A stretch of 64,000 bases of DNA from Flavobacterium humi (GTDB lineage: Bacteria; Bacteroidota; Bacteroidia; Flavobacteriales; Flavobacteriaceae). The stretch covers positions 434,001-498,000 of the forward strand of contig NZ_SRLH01000003.1 in NCBI RefSeq assembly GCF_004745595.1, given 5' to 3'. Below the pieces are notes generated by a model. That model did no database searches, was not told the origin of the DNA, and saw nothing but the letters and a program-made list of their open reading frames with translations. Both the position numbers and the translations under genes were made by a program. Each line of letters begins with the position of its first letter. Within the stretch, counting starts at the first letter, position 1. Shown here piece after piece: positions 28,716 through 37,504 of this stretch.

Positions 28716-29968
28716 TATTTGGCAGTTTCTATCTGAAAAACTTTTTCAATCCAATCGATGCTTTCATCCACCATAGTATTATCATCCTTGAGGTGGTTGG
28801 CGAAATGATTGGTTATTTTCTGTATGATGCGGTTGCTGATCAGTTCGGCTTGCTCTTCATCGAAATTGGATAGTTTTTTTCGCTGAAAATTAAGTTCCGT
28901 TTCCTTGATATTGTTTAGCTTGGCTTTTAAAGCATGGATGGTCGGGGCGTATTTGCGGCCGTTCATCCAGGTAATGAACTCATCTTTTATTTCCTCAATG
29001 ATGCTTTCGGCTGCCGGGATATGCTGTTTCCTGTTCTCCAGGGTTTCGTCAGTAATCTGGGACAAATCATCCAGGTGTACCAGCGTAACATTTTCCAGTT
29101 CCGTAACATTTTCGTGGACGTTTTTAGGAATCGACAGGTCTAAAATCAGGATGGGTTTCTTTAGGTTCAAGATGGCTTTGTCAATGGTAGGGTTTTGTGC
29201 CCCGGTGGCCACGACCAAAACATCAGCCTGTTGTACTTCGGTTTGCAGGTCTGCGTAATCCTTGACGATCAGGTTTAATTTCCCGGCTAATTTTTCCGCT
29301 TTGTCCTTGGTTCGGTTAATTAGGGTAATGTGCTCGTTTTTAGAATGTTTTACTAAATTTTCGCAGGTATTGCGGCCAATTTTCCCCGTTCCGAAAAGCA
29401 GGATGTTTTTGTCTCCGATGTTTTCCACATTCCTCATGATATATTGTACGGAGGCAAAAGAAACCGAAGTGGCTCCTGAGGAAATTTCGGTATCGGTCTT
29501 GATTTTTTTGCTGGCCTGGATAACGGCATTTACCAATCTTTCCATAAAAGCATTGGCCAAACCTAATGATTTTGATTGCGCGAAACTGGTTTTTATTTGT
29601 GAGATGATTTCGAAATCCCCCAAAATCTGGCTGTCCAAACCAGTCCCAACCTTGAACAGGTGCGAGATCGCTTCGTAATTTTTATAAACGTGTGCCACTT
29701 TCTGGAACTCTTCAACGGTTCCCTGGCTGTTTTCGCAAAGTAATTTGATCAATTGGAAGGGATGCTGCGCAAAACCGTAAATTTCGGTCCTGTTGCAGGT
29801 AGATGTTACGATCAGGTTGTCAATCGCTTCTTCTTTCGCCTGGAGCAAAAGATTGGTTTTGGCCACATCGCTTAAACTGAATTTCCCTCTAACTTCTGCA
29901 TCGGCTTTCTTGTAACTCAAACCAATAGAGTAAAAAGTTTGATGCTTTGATAAGTTATTATTTTCCAT
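28715..29968 (-). CDS. hemA: Glutamyl-tRNA reductase
   Basis: A protein of 417 residues and the committed step of C5 heme synthesis, reducing glutamyl-tRNA to glutamate-1-semialdehyde with NADPH. The catalytic cysteine is in TSTCNRTEIYG, the Rossmann motif is LLFGTGKIGRNT, and the C-terminal dimerisation helices are present. It is the first gene of the nine-gene heme operon, behind a -7 box and a perfect inverted repeat. HemL, the next enzyme, is not in the window. Confidence 0.96.
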   Translation of the reverse strand: MENNNLSKHQTFYSIGLSYKKADAEVRGKFSLSDVAKTNLLLQAKEEAIDNLIVTSTCNRTEIYGFAQHPFQLIKLLCENSQGTVEEFQKVAHVYKNYEAISHLFKVGTGLDSQILGDFEIISQIKTSFAQSKSLGLANAFMERLVNAVIQASKKIKTDTEISSGATSVSFASVQYIMRNVENIGDKNILLFGTGKIGRNTCENLVKHSKNEHITLINRTKDKAEKLAGKLNLIVKDYADLQTEVQQADVLVVATGAQNPTIDKAILNLKKPILILDLSIPKNVHENVTELENVTLVHLDDLSQITDETLENRKQHIPAAESIIEEIKDEFITWMNGRKYAPTIHALKAKLNNIKETELNFQRKKLSNFDEEQAELISNRIIQKITNHFANHLKDDNTMVDESIDWIEKVFQIETAK

Positions 29969-29973
29969 GTAGT

Positions 29974-29988
29974 TTACTTTTCAAGTAA
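29974..29988. promoter_or_regulatory. Inverted repeat at the hemA start (candidate operator)
   Basis: TTACTT-ttc-AAGTAA is a perfect inverted repeat just downstream of the hemA -7 box and 5 nt before the ATG, placed to overlap the transcription start. It could be an operator for heme or iron control; the regulator is unknown. Confidence 0.45.
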
Positions 29989-29994
29989 GTTTGA

Positions 29995-30002
29995 CAAAAT
30001 TA
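29995..30002 (-). promoter_or_regulatory. -7 promoter box of the hemA operon
   Basis: On the minus strand this reads TAATTTTG, a TAnnTTTG match 26 nt before the hemA ATG. Confidence 0.55.
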
Positions 30003-30096
30003 TCACTATCGCTAGTATAAAAATAACGCTGGAGGGACTTTTTATATCGCTCAGAGATATTTTAAACCAAAAACACCTTCACAACGTAATTTATTT

Positions 30097-30104
30097 TAAA
30101 TTTG
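30097..30104 (+). promoter_or_regulatory. -7 promoter box of the AraC regulator gene
   Basis: TAAATTTG matches TAnnTTTG, 93 nt before the preferred start codon at 30198. A start at 30132 would lie only 27 nt downstream. Confidence 0.5.
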
Positions 30105-30197
30105 CACTAAAATCAATGCTTTAGTAGCTATTTGTTTAGAATAATTCTAAATAATATTTTTCAGGTTGCTTCAAAGTATATACGAAAAAATACCGCT

Positions 30198-31070
30198 ATG
30201 GGTTCTCAGGAAGAGATTAAAATCGAAGAAGATTTCATTTTGATACGGTTTCAAAATGATTCGGACGAAATACTGAGTGTTGAACGTCAGGTAAAAACAG
30301 GGCTGATCCAATTTCACTTTGGTTTGAAGGGCAGTGCGAAATTCATTTTCAACCAGGGAAATTACAACCTGGACCTTAAGGAAGAGAAATCGCTCTTGTT
30401 TTACAACCCCGAAAAGGAATTGCCGCTCAACTTGAAACTCGAGCCGAGGTCCTGGGTGATTTCAATTTTGGTTTCCATTAAAAAATTCCACGGCCTGTTT
30501 TCTGCCGATGTCGAGCATGTGCCTTTTTTGAGTGATGCCAACCGGGACAAAAAATATTACGGAGAGGAAAATATCAGCCCGTCGATGGCCATTGTCCTGA
30601 ACCAGATGTTCCATTACAACCTGAACCAGTCGCTGAAAAATCTATATTATAAAGGAAAAGGATACGAACTGCTGAGTTTGTTTTTTAACCGTTCCGAAGA
30701 CCCGAATGCCGAACAATGCCCTTTTTTGATTGATGAGGAAAATGTATTGAAAATAAAGAAAGCCAAGGAAATTATCATCGCCAATATGGCTGAACCTCCA
30801 GGATTACAGGAACTGGCGGACCAGGTAGGGCTTAATTTGAAAAAACTTAAAATGGGTTTCAAACAGATTTATGGAGACACGGTGTACGGTTTTCTTTTCG
30901 ATCATAAAATGGAATACGCCCGCAAATTGCTGGACAGCGGTTCCTATAATGTAAATGAGGTAGGGCTCAAAATCGGTTACAGCACTGGGAGCCATTTCAT
31001 CACGGCTTTCAAAAAGAAATTTGCGACCACACCGAAAAAATACCTGATGTCCATCAATCCCAATACCTAA
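30198..31070 (+). CDS. AraC-family transcriptional regulator of the heme locus
   Basis: A protein of 290 residues from the ATG at 30198 (MGSQEEIKIEEDF); an upstream in-frame ATG at 30132 adds 22 residues of poor quality. The C-terminal 100 residues form the AraC double helix-turn-helix (LQELADQVGLNLKKLKMGFK, then YNVNEVGLKIGYSTGSHFIT and FKKKFATTPKKYL). The N-terminal part is a beta-rich sensing domain without a recognised ligand. It is transcribed away from hemA and into hemH, so it is the natural candidate to control both arms of the heme locus, perhaps in response to iron or heme. Confidence 0.88.
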   Translation: MGSQEEIKIEEDFILIRFQNDSDEILSVERQVKTGLIQFHFGLKGSAKFIFNQGNYNLDLKEEKSLLFYNPEKELPLNLKLEPRSWVISILVSIKKFHGLFSADVEHVPFLSDANRDKKYYGEENISPSMAIVLNQMFHYNLNQSLKNLYYKGKGYELLSLFFNRSEDPNAEQCPFLIDEENVLKIKKAKEIIIANMAEPPGLQELADQVGLNLKKLKMGFKQIYGDTVYGFLFDHKMEYARKLLDSGSYNVNEVGLKIGYSTGSHFITAFKKKFATTPKKYLMSINPNT

Positions 31071-31122
31071 AAAAGAGTTTAAAGATAAAGATTTGTTACT
31101 TTTATAAAATACCAACACAAGA

Positions 31123-32139
31123 ATGAAAGGAGTATTATTAGTTAATTTAGGTTCGCCAAAAAGCCCTGACGCTAAAGATGTAAAGCCTTATTTAGATGAA
31201 TTTTTAATGGACAGGTACGTAATAGATGTCCCTTTTTTATTAAGGGCTTTATTGGTCCGGGGCATTATTTTGAGGAAAAGGCCGGAAAAATCGGCAGCGG
31301 CCTATAAAAAAATCTGGTGGGAAGAAGGATCGCCTCTTATTGTCCTTTCAAAAAGAACCCACGAGAAAGTGCGGCAATTAACAGATATCCCGGTGTCTTT
31401 GGCGATGCGTTACGGAGAGCCGAGTATTTTGTCCGGACTGCAGGAACTGCACGATAAAGGCGTAAACGAAGTACTGCTTTTCCCGTTGTACCCGCAACAC
31501 GCCATGGCTTCTACCACTACTATTTTGGTGTTGGCCGAGGAACTTCGCAAGAAGCATTTCCCACACATGAAATTTACCATTGTACCGGCATTCTATAACA
31601 AAAAGGATTATATCCAAAACCTGGCCGATTCCATCAAAAACCATCTGGAAGGATTTCAATACGACCACCTGTTGTTTTCATACCACGGGATTCCGGAGCG
31701 CCATGTCCGTAAAACCGACATCACCAAATCGCATTGCAAGATTGACGGATCGTGCTGCCATACACCATCACCGGCCCATGAATTCTGTTACCGCCATCAA
31801 TGTTTTGAAACCACAAGGCAGGTAGTGGAGATTTTAGGGATACCGAAAGAAAAATACAGCCAGACATTCCAGTCGCGATTGGCGGGAGACAAATGGCTGG
31901 AGCCTTACACGGACATTGAAATTAATAAAATGCCGGAAAAAGGGATTAAAAACCTAGCGGTCGTAACACCGGCTTTTGTGGCAGATTGCTTGGAAACATT
32001 AGAAGAGATTGCTATGGAAGCCAATCATCAGTTTAAGGAACACGGAGGCGAGAACTTTTTGGCCATCCCTTGCCTGAACGATAGCGATGCCTGGGTACAA
32101 ACCATCAGCAACTGGATTAACGAATGGAGTAAAAAATAA
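31123..32139 (+). CDS. hemH: Ferrochelatase
   Basis: A protein of 338 residues that inserts Fe2+ into protoporphyrin IX. It starts KGVLLVNLGSP, carries LLFSYHGIPERH with the catalytic His, and has a cysteine-rich insertion (CKIDGSCCHTP, then FCYRHQC) like that seen in many Bacteroidota ferrochelatases. It follows the AraC gene by 52 nt and precedes hemJ by 2 nt. Confidence 0.96.
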   Translation: MKGVLLVNLGSPKSPDAKDVKPYLDEFLMDRYVIDVPFLLRALLVRGIILRKRPEKSAAAYKKIWWEEGSPLIVLSKRTHEKVRQLTDIPVSLAMRYGEPSILSGLQELHDKGVNEVLLFPLYPQHAMASTTTILVLAEELRKKHFPHMKFTIVPAFYNKKDYIQNLADSIKNHLEGFQYDHLLFSYHGIPERHVRKTDITKSHCKIDGSCCHTPSPAHEFCYRHQCFETTRQVVEILGIPKEKYSQTFQSRLAGDKWLEPYTDIEINKMPEKGIKNLAVVTPAFVADCLETLEEIAMEANHQFKEHGGENFLAIPCLNDSDAWVQTISNWINEWSKK

Positions 32140-32141
32140 CT

Positions 32142-32696
32142 ATGGACGCCTATTACAATTACCTGAAATCGTTGCATTTGATTTTTGTGATCACTTGGTT
32201 TGCCGGGCTTTTTTATATCGTCAGGTTATTTGTCTACCATGCTGAAGCCAAAGCAAAACCGGAACCCGAGCAAAGCATTTTAATCAAACAATACCAATTG
32301 ATGAGTTATCGTTTGTGGTATATCATTACCTGGCCGAGCGCCGTTTTGGCGAGTACTTTTGCCTTTTTAATGCTTTTTGGGACCCATTTGGGCAATTCCT
32401 GGCTGCAAATGCCGTGGATGCATGTAAAACTTGGCTTCGTTTTTGTGTTGTATTTGTATCATTGGAAATGCCACCAGATTTTCAAGCAACTGCAACGCGG
32501 TGAAGTGAAACATACCTCCGGGTTTTTCAGGCTATGGAATGAAGGCGCGACAATTATCCTTTTTGCCGTTGTTTTCCTGGTGATTTTAAAAGATGCCCTG
32601 AATTGGATTTATGGGGTTGTGGGCATTATTTTATTTTCGGTTTTGATTATGCTGGGGTATAAATTTTACAAAAACATCCGCGAAAGGAAGCAATAG
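32142..32696 (+). CDS. hemJ: HemJ-type protoporphyrinogen IX oxidase (CopD-like membrane protein)
   Basis: A protein of 184 residues with four to five membrane helices. It begins with a SLHLIFVITWFAGLFYIVRL block (His12) and has MPWMHVKLGF (Lys96), the His and Lys regions conserved in the HemJ/UPF0093 family that oxidises protoporphyrinogen IX. No hemG or hemY is present, so this protein fills the only gap between hemF and hemH. It is 2 nt after hemH and abuts the next gene exactly. Confidence 0.85.
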   Translation: MDAYYNYLKSLHLIFVITWFAGLFYIVRLFVYHAEAKAKPEPEQSILIKQYQLMSYRLWYIITWPSAVLASTFAFLMLFGTHLGNSWLQMPWMHVKLGFVFVLYLYHWKCHQIFKQLQRGEVKHTSGFFRLWNEGATIILFAVVFLVILKDALNWIYGVVGIILFSVLIMLGYKFYKNIRERKQ

Positions 32697-34172
32697 ATGA
32701 ATAGTATTTTTTCAATAAAACATTGGTCGCTCAGGGTTAGGATTTTCCTTTCGATGATTTTCATTACGCTCATCGCCTCCATACTTATTGCTTCGGTATC
32801 GATCATACAGTTCAAAAATGAAAGCCAGGTGTACCATCAGGAAAGGCTGGACCACAAAGAATACCAAATAAAGGAACATATCAATTATGTCATGGCAACC
32901 ACGCCGCACCCGCTGATTACACAAAACATCCCGTCGATATTCCGGTATAAAATCTTTGAGATCGCCAACATCCACAACCTGGAAATCAGTATTTACGACC
33001 TGAACGGAAGGTTGCTGATCAATTCCAAAGCACCCATGATCAAAGGGCAAATTTCACCCAACCTGCCGCAGTATATTATCGATAAGGTTAAATTTTCCAA
33101 AGAAAAAAGATACGTAAGCATCAGCGAGAACCAAGGCAAGACATTCCGTTCTTCGTACAGTTACCTTTTGGATTATGTGGAAGGGAAACCCATCGGGATT
33201 ATCAACCTGCCGTATCCGGAAGACGATTCTTTTTATAAAAACGAATTGCAGAATTTCCTTTCCATTTTTGCCATTGTCTATTTTGGAATGTTTGGGATTT
33301 CGATCCTGCTGGCGTATTATTTGTCACGGTATATCACAAAGTCTTTGGAAACCATTTCCAATAGGCTGACCGAAACCAGTTTGACGGAGAAAAACAAAAA
33401 AATAGAATTGGTCAGTAACAGTTACGAGATTGACAGGCTGGTGCAGTCCTATAATAATATGATTGACGAGCTGGAGGAAAGTGCCAACAAATTAGCGCAG
33501 AGCGAAAGGGAAGAAGCCTGGCGTGAAATGGCCAAACAAGTAGCGCACGAGATCAAAAACCCGTTAACCCCGATGCGTTTGACGGTGCAGAGTTTTCAGC
33601 GGAAATTCGATCCGAACGATCCGAACGTGAACCAGAAACTCAACGATTATTCCAAAACCCTCATCCAGCAAATCGATACGATGAGCGCCGTGGCATCGGC
33701 CTTTTCGAATTTTGCTTCGATGCCGGCCCAACAAAATGAGACTTTGAATGTGGTAGATGTCGTTCAGTTGGCATTGGATATTTTCAACGAAGAATGTATC
33801 CGATTTTCTTCGGAAACAACGGAAATCATAACCAAAATTGACCGTACACAGCTTATCCGGATCATTACCAATTTAGTCAAAAACGCCATCCAGGCCATCC
33901 CGGAAGAACAACCGGAGAAAAATATCCAGGTGATTGTTAAGAAAGAAGCCAATAATGCCATAATTTTGGTAAAAGACAACGGGAAAGGAATCGCGAAAGA
34001 AGATTTTGACCGGATTTTTGAACCGAAATTCACCACAAAATCCAGCGGGATGGGCTTGGGCTTGGCAATTATCAAAAATATTATTGAAAATTACAACGGA
34101 ACAATTACTTTTGAATCTAAAATAAGGAAAGGGACCACTTTTAAAGTTTCCCTACCGATCATAAACAAATAA
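32697..34172 (+). CDS. NtrY-like sensor histidine kinase
   Basis: A protein of 491 residues. Two membrane helices (about 13-38 and 188-211) bracket a periplasmic sensor region; a HAMP region follows, then HisKA with phospho-acceptor His284 in VAHEIKNPLTPMRL, the NtrY-type H-box. The ATPase domain has NLVKNAIQA, DNGKGI and GMGLGLAI. The start codon touches the hemJ stop, so it is co-transcribed with hemH-hemJ. No response regulator gene is adjacent, so the partner lies elsewhere. Confidence 0.9.
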   Translation: MNSIFSIKHWSLRVRIFLSMIFITLIASILIASVSIIQFKNESQVYHQERLDHKEYQIKEHINYVMATTPHPLITQNIPSIFRYKIFEIANIHNLEISIYDLNGRLLINSKAPMIKGQISPNLPQYIIDKVKFSKEKRYVSISENQGKTFRSSYSYLLDYVEGKPIGIINLPYPEDDSFYKNELQNFLSIFAIVYFGMFGISILLAYYLSRYITKSLETISNRLTETSLTEKNKKIELVSNSYEIDRLVQSYNNMIDELEESANKLAQSEREEAWREMAKQVAHEIKNPLTPMRLTVQSFQRKFDPNDPNVNQKLNDYSKTLIQQIDTMSAVASAFSNFASMPAQQNETLNVVDVVQLALDIFNEECIRFSSETTEIITKIDRTQLIRIITNLVKNAIQAIPEEQPEKNIQVIVKKEANNAIILVKDNGKGIAKEDFDRIFEPKFTTKSSGMGLGLAIIKNIIENYNGTITFESKIRKGTTFKVSLPIINK

Positions 34173-34185
34173 AAACACACAAACT

Positions 34186-34968
34186 ATGGCATTAGAAAAT
34201 ATAATCTTAGAGCACGAAAAAGGGATCGCGACTATTTTTATCAACCGGCCTGAAAAATTGAATGCTTTAAACAAAGCGACAATCCAGGAACTGCACGATA
34301 CATTGAAAATGATTGATGCCAATCCGGAAGTTAAAGTCATTATCCTGACGGGAAGCGGGGAAAAGGCGTTTGTGGCCGGAGCCGATATTTCGGAGTTTGC
34401 CCATTTTTCAGCTAAAGAAGGTGCTTTGTTGGCGGCAAAAGGACAGGAGTTATTATTCGATTTTGTAGAAAACCTAAAAACACCGGTTATTGCGGCCATT
34501 AACGGATTTGCGCTTGGCGGAGGATTGGAACTGGCTATGTCGTGCCATTTCAGGATCGCATCGGATAATGCCAAAATGGGATTGCCGGAAACCTCTTTAG
34601 GAGTGATCCCGGGTTATGGAGGCACCCAACGTCTGGCTCAACTAGTAGGAAAAGGACGCGCTATGGAAATGATCATGACAGCAGGGATGATTACTGCCGA
34701 AGATGCTTACAGGACAGGATTGGTCAACCATGTGGTACCGCAAGCGGATTTGTATGCAACGTACCAGCAATTGGCCAATAAGATCATGAAGAATTCACCG
34801 GTGGCTATTTCCAAAGCCATCGAATCGGTAAATGCCGGATTCAAAGATGGAGTAAACGGTTACCACACCGAAATCAGGACATTTGGGGAATGTTTCGCCA
34901 CACAGGATTTCAAGGAAGGGACCACTGCTTTTTTGGAAAAAAGAAAAGCGGAGTTTACCGGAAACTAA
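34186..34968 (+). CDS. Enoyl-CoA hydratase
   Basis: A crotonase-fold protein of 260 residues. The oxyanion hole is formed by FVAGADISEF and FALGGGLELAM, and both catalytic Glu are present (in GGGLELA and LPETSLGVIPGYGG). This supports a hydratase of beta-oxidation or short-chain acyl-CoA breakdown rather than an isomerase. It sits 13 nt after the kinase gene, probably on the same transcript, and ends at a strong bidirectional terminator. Confidence 0.92.
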   Translation: MALENIILEHEKGIATIFINRPEKLNALNKATIQELHDTLKMIDANPEVKVIILTGSGEKAFVAGADISEFAHFSAKEGALLAAKGQELLFDFVENLKTPVIAAINGFALGGGLELAMSCHFRIASDNAKMGLPETSLGVIPGYGGTQRLAQLVGKGRAMEMIMTAGMITAEDAYRTGLVNHVVPQADLYATYQQLANKIMKNSPVAISKAIESVNAGFKDGVNGYHTEIRTFGECFATQDFKEGTTAFLEKRKAEFTGN

Positions 34969-34972
34969 ATAA

Positions 34973-35000
34973 AAAAAGAGAGCTTAATTGCTCTCTTTTT
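34973..35000. terminator. Bidirectional terminator between convergent genes
   Basis: Perfect stem AAAAAGAGAGC / GCTCTCTTTTT with a 6-nt loop. It overlaps the stop codon of the minus-strand HD hydrolase gene. Confidence 0.88.
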
Positions 35001-35646
35001 ATTTTTCCCCATTCCATTCGGCGTAAAATTGGGTCAGGAAATTTTCCATGTACTGGTGTCTTTCCAAAGCGATTTTCTTGCCGCTTACGGTGTTCATTTT
35101 GTCCTTTAAGAGTAAAAGCTTTTCGTAAAAATGATTCAACGTAGGTGAATTGTTGTTCTTGTACTCTTCTTTATCCATGTTCAGTTTCGGTTCGATTCGA
35201 GGATCGTATAAAGGCCTGTTTTTGAACCCGCCATAATTGAAAGTCCTGGCAATTCCTATGGCGCCAATAGCATCCAAACGATCGGCATCCTGAACAATTT
35301 CCAGCTCTTTGGAATTGAATTTCCTTTCAAAATTGCCACCTTTGAACGAAATATTTTCAATAATGCCAACCACATGCGCAATGGTTTTTTCATCGGCATT
35401 TTGCGTTTGAAGGAAATCCCGGGCCGTTTTGGGGCCAATGGTTTCGTCACCGTCATGGAATTTACTGTCCGCGATATCATGGAGCAAAGCACCTAAGGCC
35501 ACTACGGTTATGTCGCAGTTTTCTCCTTCGGCAATTAAAAGGGCATTTTTATAGACGCGTTCTATGTGGAACCAATCATGGCCTCCTTCGGCATTTTCCA
35601 GTTGTTTTTTTACAAAATGTATGGTATTCTCTATAATGCTCATCAC
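34999..35646 (-). CDS. HD-domain phosphohydrolase (YedJ-like)
   Basis: A protein of 215 residues. The HD metal-binding set is complete: His in GHDWFHIERV, His-Asp in LLHDIADSKF and a distal Asp in QDADRLDAIG. It resembles E. coli YedJ-type predicted metal-dependent phosphohydrolases; the substrate is unknown. It lies 45 nt downstream of the desaturase gene on the same strand and may be co-transcribed. Confidence 0.87.
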   Translation of the reverse strand: MMSIIENTIHFVKKQLENAEGGHDWFHIERVYKNALLIAEGENCDITVVALGALLHDIADSKFHDGDETIGPKTARDFLQTQNADEKTIAHVVGIIENISFKGGNFERKFNSKELEIVQDADRLDAIGAIGIARTFNYGGFKNRPLYDPRIEPKLNMDKEEYKNNNSPTLNHFYEKLLLLKDKMNTVSGKKIALERHQYMENFLTQFYAEWNGEK

Positions 35647-35691
35647 TATTTCGGTTAAAAAAATCCTTTCGGAAGGAAAGGATTTGAGTTG

Positions 35692-36681
35692 TTATTTTAC
35701 TAAAGCGGGCTGGACCCATTTGAATAATTTTTCTTCGGCCGGGACAATCATCCGTTCGGCTACTCTTGTCATCCTTGCCGGTAATTTCATCAGATAGTCA
35801 CGTGCTTTTTCGGCTTCGTCGGTCAGGTTTGAAATTTTGTCGATTTCCCAGCGGTTGATCAGTTTTTGAAGGATATCAACATAATCCATTGCTGTATACA
35901 CACCAATGCGTTGCGCCGATTCTGAAAATTTTTCGAAGGCCAGTCCTATACTCTCTCCCGATTCGCGGATCAGGTGGGCGGGCATCGTGATTTTTTGCTT
36001 CATCATATATTGGAAGGAAAGCATCATCTCGCTTGGATCTACTTTAAAGATACGTTCTACAAATTCGCTGTAGGCATGGTGGTGGCGCATTTCGTCCCCG
36101 GCGATTAAACGGCATATTTTGGATAATTTGTGGTCCCCGAATTTTTTAGCCAATTGGGCCACACGGTTGTGCGAAACGTAAGTAGCCAATTCCTGGAAAC
36201 TGGTAAAGACAAAATTTTTGTAAGGATCTCTATCGGTTCCCGGATCAAAACCGTCGTTGATTAAGTATTGGGTGGTGATTTCCATTTCACGCATATTGAC
36301 ACGGCCCGACAAGTACAGGTATTTATTGAGGAGATCCCCGTGGCGGTTTTCTTCCCCGGTCCAGTGCCGAAGCCATCTTGACCAGCCGTTGTCCGGTTTT
36401 TGTGAAACCCCTTCCACATCCATTAGCCAGGATTCGTAAGTAGGCAAGGCTTCTTCGGTAATGGTATCGCCAACAAGGACAACCCAAAAATCATAAGGGA
36501 GTTCTTTGGCAATTTCTCGGAGTTCTTTTACGTCTTCAAAAAAAGTATCTTTTTCGGAATCCGGTAATAAATCTGACGGCTGCCATATTTTTTCAACGGG
36601 AATCAGATAGTTTTCAACGAAAGTATCGATATCTTTTTCCAGAAGCTGCATGACTTCCAGACGTACGTTTTGTGCTGACAT
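35692..36681 (-). CDS. Acyl-ACP desaturase (soluble di-iron)
   Basis: A protein of 329 residues of the plant-type stearoyl-ACP 9-desaturase family. The two iron-binding EXXH-type motifs are E110-E-N-R-H114 and D196-E-M-R-H200, with further ligands upstream. It makes monounsaturated fatty acids aerobically. It starts 4 nt after the plsC stop, which couples desaturation with phospholipid acylation. Confidence 0.93.
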   Translation of the reverse strand: MSAQNVRLEVMQLLEKDIDTFVENYLIPVEKIWQPSDLLPDSEKDTFFEDVKELREIAKELPYDFWVVLVGDTITEEALPTYESWLMDVEGVSQKPDNGWSRWLRHWTGEENRHGDLLNKYLYLSGRVNMREMEITTQYLINDGFDPGTDRDPYKNFVFTSFQELATYVSHNRVAQLAKKFGDHKLSKICRLIAGDEMRHHHAYSEFVERIFKVDPSEMMLSFQYMMKQKITMPAHLIRESGESIGLAFEKFSESAQRIGVYTAMDYVDILQKLINRWEIDKISNLTDEAEKARDYLMKLPARMTRVAERMIVPAEEKLFKWVQPALVK

Positions 36682-36685
36682 AATT

Positions 36686-37420
36686 TTAATTTTTTATCCC
36701 TTGAACCACTGCATTTTCAGTTTTTTCCATTATTTCAGGGAATGAATAATCCTTCACGGCTATAGGCTCATGAATGGTGAATTGTAATTTGTTGCCCAAA
36801 CCCATTGGAAATGTGCCATAACGGACCATTTTCCATGAGTTGTTTATAGAAATCGGTACAATATAAGCCGATGGGGCATATTTGCACAGAATTTTCAATC
36901 CGCTTTCCGAAAATCGTTTCGGTACGCCGTTTTTGCTTCGCGTCCCTTCCGGGAAAATCACCGCGGAACGGTTGGTCTTTTCAATATATTCCGCCAGGCC
37001 TTTTATAACCGGCAAGGCCTGTTTGGGATCTTTCCTGTCAATAAGTACAGATCCGCCGTGCCGCAAATTGTAGGAAACGCTCGGAATGCCTCTTCCCAGT
37101 TCTTTTTTGCTGACAAATTTTGGATGAGAACGTCTTAAATACCAAATAATCCCAATAATATCATACAAACTCTGATGGTTGGCTACAAAAATGACCGGTA
37201 CGTTTTCCGGAACCAGGTTTACATTTTTGAAACGGTATGTCGTGCCTAAAATAGCAGTGCATTTTGCCAGGAAAAAATTCAGGTAATCTACACTTTTCTT
37301 GTGTGCCTGATAGCCGAATACATTCAAACAAACCCATTGTATTGGATGAAAAATCAACAAACATAATCCAAAAGCGATGTAATAAACGATCGATATTGGG
37401 TATGACATTATTTTTTGCAT
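36686..37420 (-). CDS. plsC: 1-acyl-sn-glycerol-3-phosphate acyltransferase
   Basis: A protein of 244 residues with an N-terminal membrane segment (about 8-30). Motif I is N81-H-Q-S-L-Y-D87 and motif III is F155-P-E-G-T-R160. It acylates lysophosphatidic acid to phosphatidic acid at the inner membrane. A second Met at residue 5 is a possible start. It is the first gene of the plsC-desaturase operon. Confidence 0.93.
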   Translation of the reverse strand: MQKIMSYPISIVYYIAFGLCLLIFHPIQWVCLNVFGYQAHKKSVDYLNFFLAKCTAILGTTYRFKNVNLVPENVPVIFVANHQSLYDIIGIIWYLRRSHPKFVSKKELGRGIPSVSYNLRHGGSVLIDRKDPKQALPVIKGLAEYIEKTNRSAVIFPEGTRSKNGVPKRFSESGLKILCKYAPSAYIVPISINNSWKMVRYGTFPMGLGNKLQFTIHEPIAVKDYSFPEIMEKTENAVVQGIKN

Positions 37421-37438
37421 TTAAAAAGGTATTTTATA

Positions 37439-37446
37439 CAAAGATA
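37439..37446 (-). promoter_or_regulatory. -7 promoter box of plsC
   Basis: Minus strand TATCTTTG, 18 nt before the ATG. A TTG about 24 nt upstream falls in the loop of the preceding terminator. Confidence 0.5.
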
Positions 37447-37454
37447 AGGCATTA

Positions 37455-37486
37455 AATAAAAAAAACCACGCAAAAACGTGGCTTCT
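37455..37486 (-). terminator. Terminator of the bacilliredoxin gene
   Basis: On the minus strand GCCACG / CGTGGT with a 6-nt loop, followed by an 8-T run, 20 nt after the stop. Confidence 0.85.
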
Positions 37487-37504
37487 ATTTTTAATCTTTC
37501 AAAA

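Noticed and set aside
36257..36439. Open frames opposite the desaturase and many other antisense frames
   Set aside because: They are shadows of strongly supported genes, with no start context or domain of their own.
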